This document shows positions 38,482 through 47,542 of a DNA stretch of 58,263 bases, one piece after another. The stretch spans positions 1 to 58,263 of the forward strand of contig JAZQYH010000018.1 of NCBI GenBank assembly GCA_045633415.1. Reading direction: 5' to 3'. Position 1 is the stretch's first letter. The number at the start of each line of letters is the position of its first letter. The stretch is from RGIG3102 sp045633415 (GTDB lineage: Bacteria > Bacillota > Clostridia > Oscillospirales > Ruminococcaceae). The translations under genes and the position numbers were made by a program. A model generated the notes under the pieces. It was not told the DNA's origin. It made no database searches and was given only the letters and a program-made list of their open reading frames with translations.

Positions 38482-38676
38482 ATGTCCAGACAGTATTTAT
38501 ATATCACAGCCAGTGGTAAAAGCTTTTACACACATAACAGGGAACTGGATGTATCTGTTACATACAGCCCGGACCATCCTTGGACAGATACTCTTGTAGG
38601 CGTATTTATGGATGAAGACGAGCTGAAAAGGGAAATCAGTATTCTGCAGTATGCAGGCTTAAGATTCATTGTATAA
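38482..38676 (+). CDS. Hypothetical protein, 64 residues
   Basis: Begins MSRQYLYITASGKSFYTHN at 38482 with GGAGG 6 bases upstream. It is a mixed small protein (TYSPDHPWTDTLVGVFMDED, LKREISILQYAGLRFIV) with no recognised family. Divergent from the WYL gene at 38364, so both could share the palindromic control region. Confidence 0.6.
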   Translation: MSRQYLYITASGKSFYTHNRELDVSVTYSPDHPWTDTLVGVFMDEDELKREISILQYAGLRFIV

Positions 38677-38698
38677 CAGGCTGTGATGTGTCGGTTAT

Positions 38699-38821
38699 AT
38701 GCGGCGAGGTAAAGATATTCAGTGGGTGACGTATGTTTCTTATACACTTGGCTTGAATTTTGGGCTTTTTTATGGCGCTATAGATTATGGCACTTCATAT
38801 ATGCTGAATAAGGTGTATTAA
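38699..38821 (+). CDS. Possible 40-residue peptide
   Basis: Short frame MRRGKDIQWVTYVSYTLGLN continuing FGLFYGAIDYGTSYMLNKVY, basic at the start and aromatic and hydrophobic in the middle, as in small membrane-associated peptides. No good ribosome site is visible, so support is weak. Confidence 0.3.
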   Translation: MRRGKDIQWVTYVSYTLGLNFGLFYGAIDYGTSYMLNKVY

Positions 38822-38845
38822 TAGTAGTATTTGTAAGACAAACGA

Positions 38846-39043
38846 TTAATAACGATTGTCCTTTTCAATTTCAGATATCATTTTTGCGAAAACAGGGTCG
38901 TTTTTTAATCGTTCCTGTTTTCTTCTTTTTACTTCGACACAGAACCGTTGTTCCCAAGCGGCTTCAGTGTCAAAATCATCCACACTGACACCGAATACTT
39001 CTCCTGTCTTACGGAATTCATCTTTCCAAAAAACTTTGCTCAT
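38846..39043 (-). CDS. Hypothetical protein, 65 residues
   Basis: Small charged helical protein (MSKVFWKDEFRKTGEVFGVS, then KRRKQERLKNDPVFAKMISE). GGAAGTG lies about 6 bases before the ATG at 39043. No family recognised. It stands alone on the minus strand between two plus-strand units. Confidence 0.55.
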   Translation of the reverse strand: MSKVFWKDEFRKTGEVFGVSVDDFDTEAAWEQRFCVEVKRRKQERLKNDPVFAKMISEIEKDNRY

Positions 39044-39347
39044 AAAATCACTTCCATCTATTGTTTGATTTAATTATATAACCTGTATATAAGTGAATCA
39101 ATAAATGAGAGGGCTATTTATTATGTCTGGCTGACAAAAAAGTATTATAATACACTATGTATAGTTCGAGATTGGAATTATATAATTATAATTTTATAAA
39201 TATAGGTAAATAGTGAAATTATATGTAAAACCGATACTCTGTAAATAAATGACTGGTTGAATACCCCGGATGGAAATAAAATTGGAAGATATTGTGAAAA
39301 TGTATCTGTTTTGTAATATTTAAATGTACCAAAATGTACAATCTATA
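39044..39347. other. AT-rich intergenic region, no gene seen
   Basis: Very AT-rich with several TATAAT-like strings (for example near 39153) and no plausible frame with a ribosome site. TGTACC-AAAA-TGTACA near 39326-39340 is a loose palindrome related only weakly to the WYL operators. Confidence 0.4.
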
Positions 39348-39376
39348 TTGCACATTTATTATATAAATGGTATTAT
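39348..39376 (+). promoter_or_regulatory. Predicted promoter of the polysaccharide operon
   Basis: TTGCAC (39348-39353), a 17-base spacer and TATTAT (39371-39376). Transcription from about 39383 would give a leader of roughly 210 nt with the structures at 39404-39424 and 39457-39492. Confidence 0.5.
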
Positions 39377-39456
39377 ATTTAAATATGGATTGTCATTTTT
39401 TAAGGGGAAAGATAAAAATTCCCTGTGAAAAAGATGGCATATAGATGATTTTTATG

Positions 39457-39492
39457 CAGTAGCCAAACAGCTACTGCTGTTTGGCGTTTTTT
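39457..39492 (+). promoter_or_regulatory. Leader terminator with mutually exclusive hairpin
   Basis: GCCAAACAG (39462-39470) and CTGTTTGGC (39477-39485) form a perfect 9-bp stem followed by GTTTTTT, a strong intrinsic terminator inside the leader. CAGTAG (39457-39462) can instead pair with CTACTG (39471-39476), which is the terminator loop and would compete with it. A further GGGGAA/TTCCC hairpin lies at 39404-39424. This suggests attenuation or processive antitermination of the polysaccharide genes. Confidence 0.6.
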
Positions 39493-39593
39493 AAATGCCG
39501 AAATAATCAACGATATATGGATAAAGTTCAAATTTATCTGATTGTATATATAAAAAATAAGTCTGCTGTTTGTAAAAGAAAAGAGAGAATAAA

Positions 39594-40673
39594 GTGAGCA
39601 AAATACTTATTATCACAAATCATTCCTACATGTTCTACAGATTTCGTCTGGAACTGATTGAGGAATTGATGAAAGAACACGAAGTTGTGCTGAGCACGCC
39701 ATTTGTAGGTCACGAAGATGACTTTATGGCGATGGGTCTGCGCTGTATAAATACAGATTTGGATCGCCGCAGTATAAACCCTAAAAAAGATATCAAGCTG
39801 TTTGCTTTCTACTGGAAACTGCTTAAAGAAGAAAAGCCTGATATAGTAATTACATATTCCATAAAACCAAACGTGTACGCAGGCATTGCCTGTGCTATGC
39901 AGGGTATACCATATTGTGCCAATGTGCAGGGGTTGGGCTCTGCCTTTGAAAGAAAAGGGCTGGCACAGTTTGTAACTTTGCTGTACAGAATGGCGTTTAT
40001 TAAAGTGCGCACAGTTTTCTTTGAAAATACAGTTGATGCTCAGGCTTTTCACCGCATTATCGGTATGCCTGTAGAAAAACAGACAGTGCTTAACGGCGCA
40101 GGTATTTCCATGGACAAGTATCCATACATGGAATATCCACACAACGAAACAAACCGCTTTTTGTATATTGGCCGCATCATGAAGGAAAAAGGAATTGATG
40201 AGCTGTTTGCGGCTGCTGAACGACTTAAAGCAGAGGATGAAAACTTTATCATCGATATGGTTGGTTTCTTTGAAGATGAATACAGAGAAAAAGTACAGGA
40301 AATGGAAGAAAAGGGAATTGTAAAATTCCACGGGTTCAAAGAGGACCCTCGTCCATATTACCAGCAGGCAGACTGCGTTGTTATGCCAAGCTATCATGAA
40401 GGTATGAGCAATGTTCTGCTGGAAGCCGCATCAATGGGCCGTCCTATTATCACCAGCCGAATTCATGGCTGTATGGAAGCCGTGATCGAAGGCGAAAGCG
40501 GTTATCTGTGTGAAGTGCGTGATGCAGACAGCCTGTATCAGATGATGAAACAGTTCATACAGCTTCCACAGGAAGAAAGAAGAGAAATGGGTGTAAAAGG
40601 CCGTCAGCTTATGGAAGATAAATTCCAGAAGAGCAAGGTTGTGCAAGAAACAATCCGTGCCCTTAAACTCTGA
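39594..40673 (+). CDS. Glycosyltransferase family 4
   Basis: 359 residues, GTG start. The N-terminal GT-B fold begins KILIITNHSYMFYRFRLEL. The sugar-nucleotide domain contains NRFLYIGRIMKEKGIDEL near 185 and the family E-x7-E motif in YHEGMSNVLLEAASMGRPII near 265-284. The resemblance is to PglA/CapM-type enzymes that add a sugar from UDP-sugar to a lipid-linked glycan at the inner face of the membrane. First gene after the long leader. Only one glycosyltransferase is present in this stretch, so other polysaccharide genes must lie elsewhere or this makes a short glycan. Confidence 0.85.
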   Translation: MSKILIITNHSYMFYRFRLELIEELMKEHEVVLSTPFVGHEDDFMAMGLRCINTDLDRRSINPKKDIKLFAFYWKLLKEEKPDIVITYSIKPNVYAGIACAMQGIPYCANVQGLGSAFERKGLAQFVTLLYRMAFIKVRTVFFENTVDAQAFHRIIGMPVEKQTVLNGAGISMDKYPYMEYPHNETNRFLYIGRIMKEKGIDELFAAAERLKAEDENFIIDMVGFFEDEYREKVQEMEEKGIVKFHGFKEDPRPYYQQADCVVMPSYHEGMSNVLLEAASMGRPIITSRIHGCMEAVIEGESGYLCEVRDADSLYQMMKQFIQLPQEERREMGVKGRQLMEDKFQKSKVVQETIRALKL

Positions 40674-40767
40674 ATTTATATATAACCTTTATATATTACT
40701 ATATTTTATTTTACGACAGCCCTATGGCTGAACCTATAACGCAGAAAGATTCACAGAGGCTTGAAAG

Positions 40768-42471
40768 ATGTACCAGTGGGTTAAAAACAAAATTGAAGAT
40801 GGTAGCTTTCATGAGTGGTATCAGGAATGCAGATGGGTAGGCCAGTATGTGGTGCGCTACAAAACAGCCGTTGCCCTTTATGTTGTGCTGGGGATTATCG
40901 GTATTGTTATGAGCCTTGGAAGCAGTGTGGCAAGTAAATTCCTTATCGACGCTGTTATCGGTTATAAATCCAGCACTATCGGCAAGGCATTTGCCGTTAT
41001 GATAGGTATGCGCATCGGTAATATTATTATGAGAAGCATTGCATCTCTGGTAGGTGCAAAGGTGAACATCCGAATCCAGAATGAAATTCAGGTAGAAACT
41101 TATCAGCGAATTCTCAAGACAGACTGGCAGTCGCTGGAATCTTTCCGCAGTGGTGACCTGCTGAACCGTCTCGGCAGTGATACAAACACAGTTGCCGGTG
41201 CAGTTACAAACTTTATTCCTTCTCTCATGTCCAATGCAGTACAGCTTATCGGTACATTTGTCATCATGATGTACTACGACCCTGTTATGGCGCTGATTGC
41301 ATTTCTTTCCTCTCCGCTTACAGTGGCCTGTTCCACCATTCTTTTGCGCAAAATGCGTAAGCACAACAGAGAGATGAAGGACCTCTATTCCAATGTTGTT
41401 TCCTTTCAGCAGGACAGCTTCCAGAACATCACTGTTATCAAAGCCTTCGGTGTTACCGATTGGTTTGGCAAACAGATGGAACGAGTTCAGATGGATTATA
41501 AAAATAAATTCCTTGAATACAATGGCTTTTCCGTAAGTACATCTGCGGCAGTGAATCTGCTGAGCCTTGTGTGTTACTTTGGCTGTTTTGGCTGGGGTGT
41601 TTACCGCCTGTGGCTGGGCAGTATCACATATGGTGAAATGACAATGTTTTTACAGCTGTCAGGTCTTATGGGCGCCGCATTTTCAGGACTTACAAGTCTT
41701 GTGCCTATGGGTATTTCCATTGCTACATCTGCAGGTCGTGTTATGGCTGTGGTTGAACTGCCACAGGAAGATACAGAAGCAGGCGAAGGCTTTGGTGAAG
41801 AAACTGAATTCACACTTTCACTTGAAAATATCAGCTTTAATTACGATGGTGGTATGCCTGTACTTGAAAATGTGAATTTTGAAGCAAAACCAGGTGAACT
41901 TATCTCTGTTACAGGCCCATCAGGTGAAGGCAAAACCACAATGATGCGCATTTTGCTGGGGCTTATACACCCTACAAAAGGCAATGCATTGATAAAAGGC
42001 GGCAGTGGCAGGGTTTATCCACTGTGTGCCGCCACACGAAAAATCTTTGGCTATGTGCCGCAGGGAAACCATATTTTCACAGGTACAATTGCAGAAAATC
42101 TGCGTATTATCAATCCTGACGCTACAGATGAAGAGATTCTGGAAGTGTTGAAAATTGCCTGTGCATATGATTTTGTTATGGACCTGCCAGACGGACTTGA
42201 CCATATGGTAGGCGGCCGTGACAAACGACTCAGCGAAGGACAGGCACAGCGTATAGCTCTGGCGAGAGCTTTGCTGAGAAAAGCGCCTGTGTTACTGCTG
42301 GACGAAGCCACATCCGCCCTTGATACAGAAACTGAATCACAGCTGCTGACAAACCTTATGAACTGCGGCAGAATAAAAACCTGTATTCTGGTTACACACC
42401 GCCCTGCAGGTAAACGGCTGTGCAATCGCAGTTACCATATCAGCGACGGCAAGGTTAAGGAGGAATTTTAA
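40768..42471 (+). CDS. ABC exporter, fused permease and ATPase
   Basis: 567 residues. The membrane domain (~30-310) has an exporter fold with several helices (AVALYVVLGIIGIVMSLGSS, LMSNAVQLIGTFVIMMYYD). The nucleotide-binding domain has Walker A VTGPSGEGKTTMM near 380, Q-loop YVPQGNHIF, signature RLSEGQAQRIALARALL near 490 and Walker B VLLLDEATSALD near 510. No C39 peptidase domain is fused. AGAGG lies before the ATG. Its stop overlaps the start of the signal peptidase gene (TAATG). Export of a peptide or lipid-linked glycan are both possible. Confidence 0.9.
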   Translation: MYQWVKNKIEDGSFHEWYQECRWVGQYVVRYKTAVALYVVLGIIGIVMSLGSSVASKFLIDAVIGYKSSTIGKAFAVMIGMRIGNIIMRSIASLVGAKVNIRIQNEIQVETYQRILKTDWQSLESFRSGDLLNRLGSDTNTVAGAVTNFIPSLMSNAVQLIGTFVIMMYYDPVMALIAFLSSPLTVACSTILLRKMRKHNREMKDLYSNVVSFQQDSFQNITVIKAFGVTDWFGKQMERVQMDYKNKFLEYNGFSVSTSAAVNLLSLVCYFGCFGWGVYRLWLGSITYGEMTMFLQLSGLMGAAFSGLTSLVPMGISIATSAGRVMAVVELPQEDTEAGEGFGEETEFTLSLENISFNYDGGMPVLENVNFEAKPGELISVTGPSGEGKTTMMRILLGLIHPTKGNALIKGGSGRVYPLCAATRKIFGYVPQGNHIFTGTIAENLRIINPDATDEEILEVLKIACAYDFVMDLPDGLDHMVGGRDKRLSEGQAQRIALARALLRKAPVLLLDEATSALDTETESQLLTNLMNCGRIKTCILVTHRPAGKRLCNRSYHISDGKVKEEF

Positions 42472-42929
42472 TGGCACAGCACACCCGTGTTATGCCTGCG
42501 GAAATACTGCTGGAAGAATATCGCCAGCTGCTGCAGGACGAAAAAATCACAGCACTGCCACTGGTTATCAGTGGTAACAGTATGGTGCCATTTCTTGTGC
42601 ACGGCAGGGATACAGTGTATCTTTCCAGATTAAGCCGTCCTGTAAAAAAGGGGGACGTGCTGTTGTATCGCCGTGACAGCGGTGCATATATCCTGCACCG
42701 AGTTTACAGAATTGACAAAGACAGCTACACAATGGTGGGAGACGCCCAGACACAGCTGGAGACAGGTGTAAGACAGGACCAGATTATAGCGGTTATGACA
42801 TCGGCACTGCGCAAAGGCAAACTGCAAAAGCCGGGCTGCCTGTGGTGGGAGTTTTTTGAAAAGCTGTGGATAAATATGCTTCCACTGCGACCAGCCGTTG
42901 TAAAGCTTTATACCTATATCAAAAACTGA
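42471..42929 (+). CDS. S24/S26 signal peptidase, Ser-His type
   Basis: 152 residues. The catalytic serine is in VISGNSMVPFL near residues 35-45. The second site, LLYRRDSGAYILHRV near 65-80, has His where bacterial type I signal peptidases have Lys, as in SipW/ER-type enzymes. No N-terminal anchor is seen; a hydrophobic stretch near the end (WINMLPLRPAVVKLYTYI) may dock to the membrane. Translationally coupled to the ABC exporter, so the two likely process and export one substrate, perhaps the Cys-containing peptide or the large secreted protein encoded downstream. That link is inference. Confidence 0.85.
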   Translation: MAQHTRVMPAEILLEEYRQLLQDEKITALPLVISGNSMVPFLVHGRDTVYLSRLSRPVKKGDVLLYRRDSGAYILHRVYRIDKDSYTMVGDAQTQLETGVRQDQIIAVMTSALRKGKLQKPGCLWWEFFEKLWINMLPLRPAVVKLYTYIKN

Positions 42930-42953
42930 CAAACAATAATAAACGGAGGAGTT

Positions 42954-43703
42954 ATGATAGATATCCATGCACATATTCTGCCGGGCATAGATGACGGTGC
43001 AGAAAATATGGATGACGCTTTGGAAATGGCGGCACTGGCTGTTGAAAGCGGTGTAAAAACACTGGTTGTAACACCTCACTGCATGGACTTTGCAGACAGA
43101 AAGAACTTCTGGGACACACAGCTGACAGAAGAAATTGAAAAATTCCGTTCACGGCTGGCAAAGGAATGTATACCGCTGGAAATCCTGCCTGGTATGGAGA
43201 TTTTCGGCACACATAAAACCCCTGACCTTATCCGTCAGGGTAAACTGACAGGGCTTAACAATTCAGACTATCTGCTGATTGAATTTGCCTTTCACAACTA
43301 TGCCGCACAGGCTACAGAAATTCTGGAAAAGATAATCGATATGGGCAAACGCCCTGTGATTGCCCATCCGGAAAGATATGAATATGTACTGGAAGACCCA
43401 TCTATTCTCAACCTCTGGGTTGAGATGGGTTGTCTGTTACAGATAAACAAAGGCAGTCTGCTGGGGGCTTTTGGCCACAGGGAACAGGCGCTTGCCTTTG
43501 AACTTATAGAGAGAGATTTTGTGTTTGCTGTTGCAAGCGATGCACATTCGCCAGTACGTCGCACCACATGGATGGGTGATGTATATACTCTGCTGGCGCA
43601 GGAATTTTCACAGTCCACAGCAAAACGACTGCTGGAAACAAACCCTGCAAAAATAATAAGAAATGAAAATATCCACTGGGCACAGCCCCATTGGTTCCGA
43701 TAA
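42954..43703 (+). CDS. cpsB: CpsB/CapC-type PHP-family tyrosine phosphatase
   Basis: 249 residues. PHP metal-binding motifs: MIDIHAHILPGIDDGAENM at the start, VVTPHCMDF near 40, LPGMEIFG near 80, VIAHPERYEY near 140 and ASDAHSP near 197. CpsB dephosphorylates the tyrosine cluster of the partner BY-kinase CpsD, controlling capsule or exopolysaccharide length. GGAGG lies 5-6 bases before the ATG. It sits two genes upstream of two BY-kinase fusions, the expected context. Confidence 0.9.
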   Translation: MIDIHAHILPGIDDGAENMDDALEMAALAVESGVKTLVVTPHCMDFADRKNFWDTQLTEEIEKFRSRLAKECIPLEILPGMEIFGTHKTPDLIRQGKLTGLNNSDYLLIEFAFHNYAAQATEILEKIIDMGKRPVIAHPERYEYVLEDPSILNLWVEMGCLLQINKGSLLGAFGHREQALAFELIERDFVFAVASDAHSPVRRTTWMGDVYTLLAQEFSQSTAKRLLETNPAKIIRNENIHWAQPHWFR

Positions 43704-43715
43704 AGGAGATAAAAG

Positions 43716-44624
43716 GTGAAAACAAAGGGTAGAAAACTTTATGTAATAATTCCTCTGTTGCTCTGCTGTATACTGACCGCCGCTTACTGCTGGTTTTTTG
43801 TACTGCAGGAAGACAGACAGGCACCGAAAATTGAAATGACAGCTGACACAATCACAGTTTCAGTTTCTGCAGGGCAGAAAACATTGCTGAAAGGTGTTAC
43901 AGCCACAGACAATGTAGACGGCGATGTGACAGACAGTATTCTGGTGGAAAATATTTCCAACTTCACATCCAAAAACACTGCTACAATCACATATGTGGCA
44001 TACGACGGTGCAGGCAATGCATCAAAAGCCAGCCGTACAATAAAGTTTACAGATTATCAGCCACCAAAGTTCGGGCAGACCAATGCTCTGGTTTTCGCCA
44101 GCAACACAGCACCTGACGTATTGTCATTTATGACTGCAGAAGACAAAATTGACGGTGATATCAGCAAACGTGTAAAAGGTACACTGCTCAGCGATACAAC
44201 TAGTCTCAGCTACTCTGGTGAACATATTATCGAGTTCCGTGTTACAAACAGTATGGGTGACACACGGAAAATCACACTTCCTGTTGATGTTTATGAGCCA
44301 CGGGATTACAACGCAAGAGTTGAGCTGACTGATTATCTGGTTTATATAAAAGTGGGGGCAGAGTTTATGCCTGAACAGTATCTGTATGCTGTGACCGCAG
44401 GCAACAACGAATACTCACTGGATGTTACAGTTGACCCTACAGTGAAGCTGTTTACAGACAGATATGTAAACCCAGCGGTAAACCCACCAGCAAACATTGT
44501 AAACGTTACGATGAAAAGTGATGTGGATGTTACAAAACCTGGTGTATACTCTGTTACATACACAGTTGACTACGACGACCGCTATAAAGGGTTCACACGT
44601 CTTAACGTAGTGGTGGAGGAATAA
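43716..44624 (+). CDS. Membrane-anchored protein with Ig-like (DUF5011-type) repeats
   Basis: 302 residues, GTG start with AAGGAG upstream. An N-terminal anchor or signal (LYVIIPLLLCCILTAAYCWF) is followed by two or three Ig-like beta repeats: VSAGQKTLLKGVTATDNVDG then DVTDSILVE near 55-85, and SNTAPDVLSFMTAEDKIDGD near 130. Such DNVDGDVT repeats occur in extracellular proteins. It lies between the CpsB and Wzz/kinase genes, so it probably acts outside the membrane in polymer assembly or attachment. No enzyme motif seen. Confidence 0.8.
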   Translation: MKTKGRKLYVIIPLLLCCILTAAYCWFFVLQEDRQAPKIEMTADTITVSVSAGQKTLLKGVTATDNVDGDVTDSILVENISNFTSKNTATITYVAYDGAGNASKASRTIKFTDYQPPKFGQTNALVFASNTAPDVLSFMTAEDKIDGDISKRVKGTLLSDTTSLSYSGEHIIEFRVTNSMGDTRKITLPVDVYEPRDYNARVELTDYLVYIKVGAEFMPEQYLYAVTAGNNEYSLDVTVDPTVKLFTDRYVNPAVNPPANIVNVTMKSDVDVTKPGVYSVTYTVDYDDRYKGFTRLNVVVEE

Positions 44625-44625
44625 T

Positions 44626-46101
44626 ATGAGCGAAATTAATATAAACAATGACGGTCAGCAGCTGTCAGCAGGTGTGGTAATAACCATCATTCACGATGTT
44701 ATGAAACGCTGGTATCTGATAGTTGTGGCGGCGCTTATGGCTGCCATGATGGCCTTTATGCTTGTGGATTTCACTTACAAGCCAATGTACAGAACCACTG
44801 CTACCTTTGTTGTAAGTTCCGGCAGTGCCACAAGCACCAGTTATACAAACATCAGTTCCGCAAACAATGCGGCAACTGTTTTTACTGAAGTGCTGAACAG
44901 TTCCATTCTTCGTAAAAAAGTGCTGGAAGAAATGGGGATGTCCCACTTTGACGGCAGTATTTCTGCATCTGTTGCCTCTGATACAAACCTGCTGGTTATG
45001 ACAGTGACAGGCACAGACCCACGACGGGTTTTCCTTATGGCAAAGGGTGTTATTCAGCACCACAATGTTGTTTCTGAAAAAGCGCTGATGGGCATAGTAA
45101 TCGAATTGCTGGATGCACCTGATGCACCTATCAGCCCAATCAATACACCAAATATGATTGCAAGTGTTGCAAAAGCGGCTGTTCTGGCTGGCTGTGCAGT
45201 AGCGGGTGTTCTTATGGTGCTGGCATATCTGTCAGACAAAATCCGCAGTCGCAGTGAAGCTGATGCAAAACTTACCTGCCATGTACTTGGCGAAATATAT
45301 CACGAAAAGAAAGCCAAAACACTGGGCTTGCTTTTTGGCAAAAAGAAAAAAAGTATCCTTATTACAAACCCACTTACAAGTTTTATATATACAGAGGCTA
45401 TACATAAGCTGGCAGGCCGTGTGGATAAACACCGCCACAAAGGTGAAAAAATCCTTATGGTTACCAGTGTGCTGGAAAATGAAGGCAAATCAACAGTTGC
45501 TTCAAACCTTGCTGTTTCAATGGCTTCAAAAGGCAAAAAAGTACTGCTTATTGACTGCGATTTAAGAAAACCATCCTGTAATCTGATTTTTGACATTGAA
45601 AAAGTGACAACAGGTGTAGGCGAAGTGCTTAAAGGCAGGGCAACACTGGATGAAGCAGTACAGCACATACCTACTGCAGATATATATCTTCTGCCAGGTA
45701 AAAAGAGCCTGAAAACTGCCACAGAAATGCTGAACTCCGAAGCAATGGCAAAACTGCTTAAGGAAGCCAGCGAAAAATACGACAGGGTTATTGTGGACGT
45801 ACCACCTATGGCAGTAGCTGCAGACGCTGAAAACATCAGCGAGCATGTAGATTCCTCCCTGCTGGTAGTGCGCCAGAATGCATCTGGTGCAGAACAGGTA
45901 AACGATGCCGCCGCAGTTCTTGGCAAAACAAGTCATCTCCTTGGCTGTGTGCTGAACAATGTTTACGGTGCTGGCAACTTTGCTCCAGTTTACGGCTCGT
46001 CCTACGGCAAGTATGGCAAATATGGTAAATATGGCCGATACGGCTATGGCAAATATGGTTATGGCAACCGAAAATCTGAAGGCAGTGAGGTGAAAGCATA
46101 A
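44626..46101 (+). CDS. Wzz-type co-polymerase fused to BY-kinase (first copy)
   Basis: 491 residues. The N-terminal half is a Wzz/CpsC domain between two transmembrane helices (LIVVAALMAAMMAFMLV near 33-50, AVLAGCAVAGVLMVLAYL near 188-205). The C-terminal kinase has Walker A SVLENEGKSTVASN near 280, A' VLLIDCDLRKPS near 307 and B RVIVDVPPMA near 388. The tail holds a tyrosine cluster (YGKYGKYGKYGRYGYGKYGY), the autophosphorylation site. It controls polymer length together with CpsB. In most Bacillota, CpsC and CpsD are separate; here they are fused. Its stop overlaps the next start (TAATG). Confidence 0.9.
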   Translation: MSEININNDGQQLSAGVVITIIHDVMKRWYLIVVAALMAAMMAFMLVDFTYKPMYRTTATFVVSSGSATSTSYTNISSANNAATVFTEVLNSSILRKKVLEEMGMSHFDGSISASVASDTNLLVMTVTGTDPRRVFLMAKGVIQHHNVVSEKALMGIVIELLDAPDAPISPINTPNMIASVAKAAVLAGCAVAGVLMVLAYLSDKIRSRSEADAKLTCHVLGEIYHEKKAKTLGLLFGKKKKSILITNPLTSFIYTEAIHKLAGRVDKHRHKGEKILMVTSVLENEGKSTVASNLAVSMASKGKKVLLIDCDLRKPSCNLIFDIEKVTTGVGEVLKGRATLDEAVQHIPTADIYLLPGKKSLKTATEMLNSEAMAKLLKEASEKYDRVIVDVPPMAVAADAENISEHVDSSLLVVRQNASGAEQVNDAAAVLGKTSHLLGCVLNNVYGAGNFAPVYGSSYGKYGKYGKYGRYGYGKYGYGNRKSEGSEVKA

Positions 46102-47510
46102 TGAACAATGAATATTTAGACAATGAATATGCTAAAATTGACCTCATAGACCTGATTCACGGTATTGTAAAAAGCGCTATGCGCATGCTGTTGCCTGGCA
46201 TTCTTATGGTATTGCTTTCAGCGGCGGTTATGGGGGCACGCACATATCTGGGCTATTCGCCTATGTATCAGGCCAGTGCTTCATTTACTGTGCATATGAA
46301 AAACCCATTTTATGCCACACAGCAGTACTACAACAGTGCTATGGCTCAGCAAATGGCAAAAACCTTTCCGCAGGTTCTCACCAGCGGTCTGCTGGGAGAC
46401 AAGGTAAAGGAAGAGCTGGGCATCACAGCAATTCCGTCTGTAAGGGCGAGCGCTCTTGGTGATACAAATATATTCACTCTCACAGTTACAGCGGCAGACC
46501 CACAGCTGGCATATGATGTGCTGGACTGTGTTATAAAGGTTTATCCTGATATTGCAGAGTTTGTGGTTGGCTCCACAGAGCTTTATGTTCTGGACAAAAG
46601 CGGCATTCCTGCACGGCCTTACAACAGCCCTGCCTATGTGCACAATATTTTTGTAGGCGCCTGTGCAGGTGTTGCGATGTGGGCGGCTCTGGCTTTCCTG
46701 TTCTGGGCAACACACAGAACTGTAAACAGCGAAGAAGAGCTTCGCAGTCTGGTAAACCTGCCTTGTGTTGGCATTTTGCCAAAGGTACGAATGTCAAAAG
46801 GCATAGTTTGCCCTGTTGTAAATAACAGCAACGACAAATTTGGCTTTAACGAATCTGTCCGCCTGTTGCGTATCCGTGTGGAACGTGCACTGGCAAAGCT
46901 GAATGGCAAGATTCTTCTTGTTACCAGCACACTGCCAAATGAAGGCAAAACCACAGTTTCTGTAAACATTGCCACAGCATTGGCACAGAAAGGCAAAAAC
47001 GTTCTGCTGGTAGACTGTGACCTGAGAAACCCATCCATCGGCAAGGTTTTTGGTATAAATGCAAAGCACGGCTTCAGCGATTTCCTTAAAGGCCGTTGCC
47101 TGCTGGATGAAACATATTGCAAAACAACAACTGACAATCTGACTATCATCGCTGGCGGTTCACCTGTTGAAAATCCTGGTATGTTGCTTTCAGGTGTAAA
47201 CTCGCAGATTTTCATCAAAACAGCTAAAAACAGCTTTGATTACATTATCCTTGATACACCACCTAGTGCCATGATGGCAGACGCTGTTGAAATAGGCAGC
47301 TGGGCTGATGCAAATCTTATCACAGTACGTCAGGACTTTGCTGTACGCCGCCAGATTGTGGAGGCAGTCCAGAGTCTTGGCGACAATAAAAAACCTATCA
47401 TCGGCGCAGTTATAAACATGACTACTCCAAAAATAGGCAAAGGCAGTTACTATGGTTACGGCTACGGCTATGGCTACGGTTACGGACGTTCATCAAAAGA
47501 TGATGAATAA
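46101..47510 (+). CDS. Wzz-type co-polymerase fused to BY-kinase (second copy)
   Basis: 469 residues with the same layout as the preceding gene: helices near 30-48 and 175-200 (IFVGACAGVAMWAALAFLFW), Walker A STLPNEGKTTVSVN near 275, A' VLLVDCDLRNPS near 302, B YIILDTPPSA near 382 and a Tyr/Gly tail (YYGYGYGYGYGYG). The two proteins are clearly paralogous but diverged in the outer domain and in the tail, so this is an old duplication or a functional pair. They may form mixed rings or trans-phosphorylate each other. Confidence 0.9.
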   Translation: MNNEYLDNEYAKIDLIDLIHGIVKSAMRMLLPGILMVLLSAAVMGARTYLGYSPMYQASASFTVHMKNPFYATQQYYNSAMAQQMAKTFPQVLTSGLLGDKVKEELGITAIPSVRASALGDTNIFTLTVTAADPQLAYDVLDCVIKVYPDIAEFVVGSTELYVLDKSGIPARPYNSPAYVHNIFVGACAGVAMWAALAFLFWATHRTVNSEEELRSLVNLPCVGILPKVRMSKGIVCPVVNNSNDKFGFNESVRLLRIRVERALAKLNGKILLVTSTLPNEGKTTVSVNIATALAQKGKNVLLVDCDLRNPSIGKVFGINAKHGFSDFLKGRCLLDETYCKTTTDNLTIIAGGSPVENPGMLLSGVNSQIFIKTAKNSFDYIILDTPPSAMMADAVEIGSWADANLITVRQDFAVRRQIVEAVQSLGDNKKPIIGAVINMTTPKIGKGSYYGYGYGYGYGYGRSSKDDE

Positions 47511-47542
47511 CAGAGCAAAACCTGTTGACAGAGAGATGGAAA

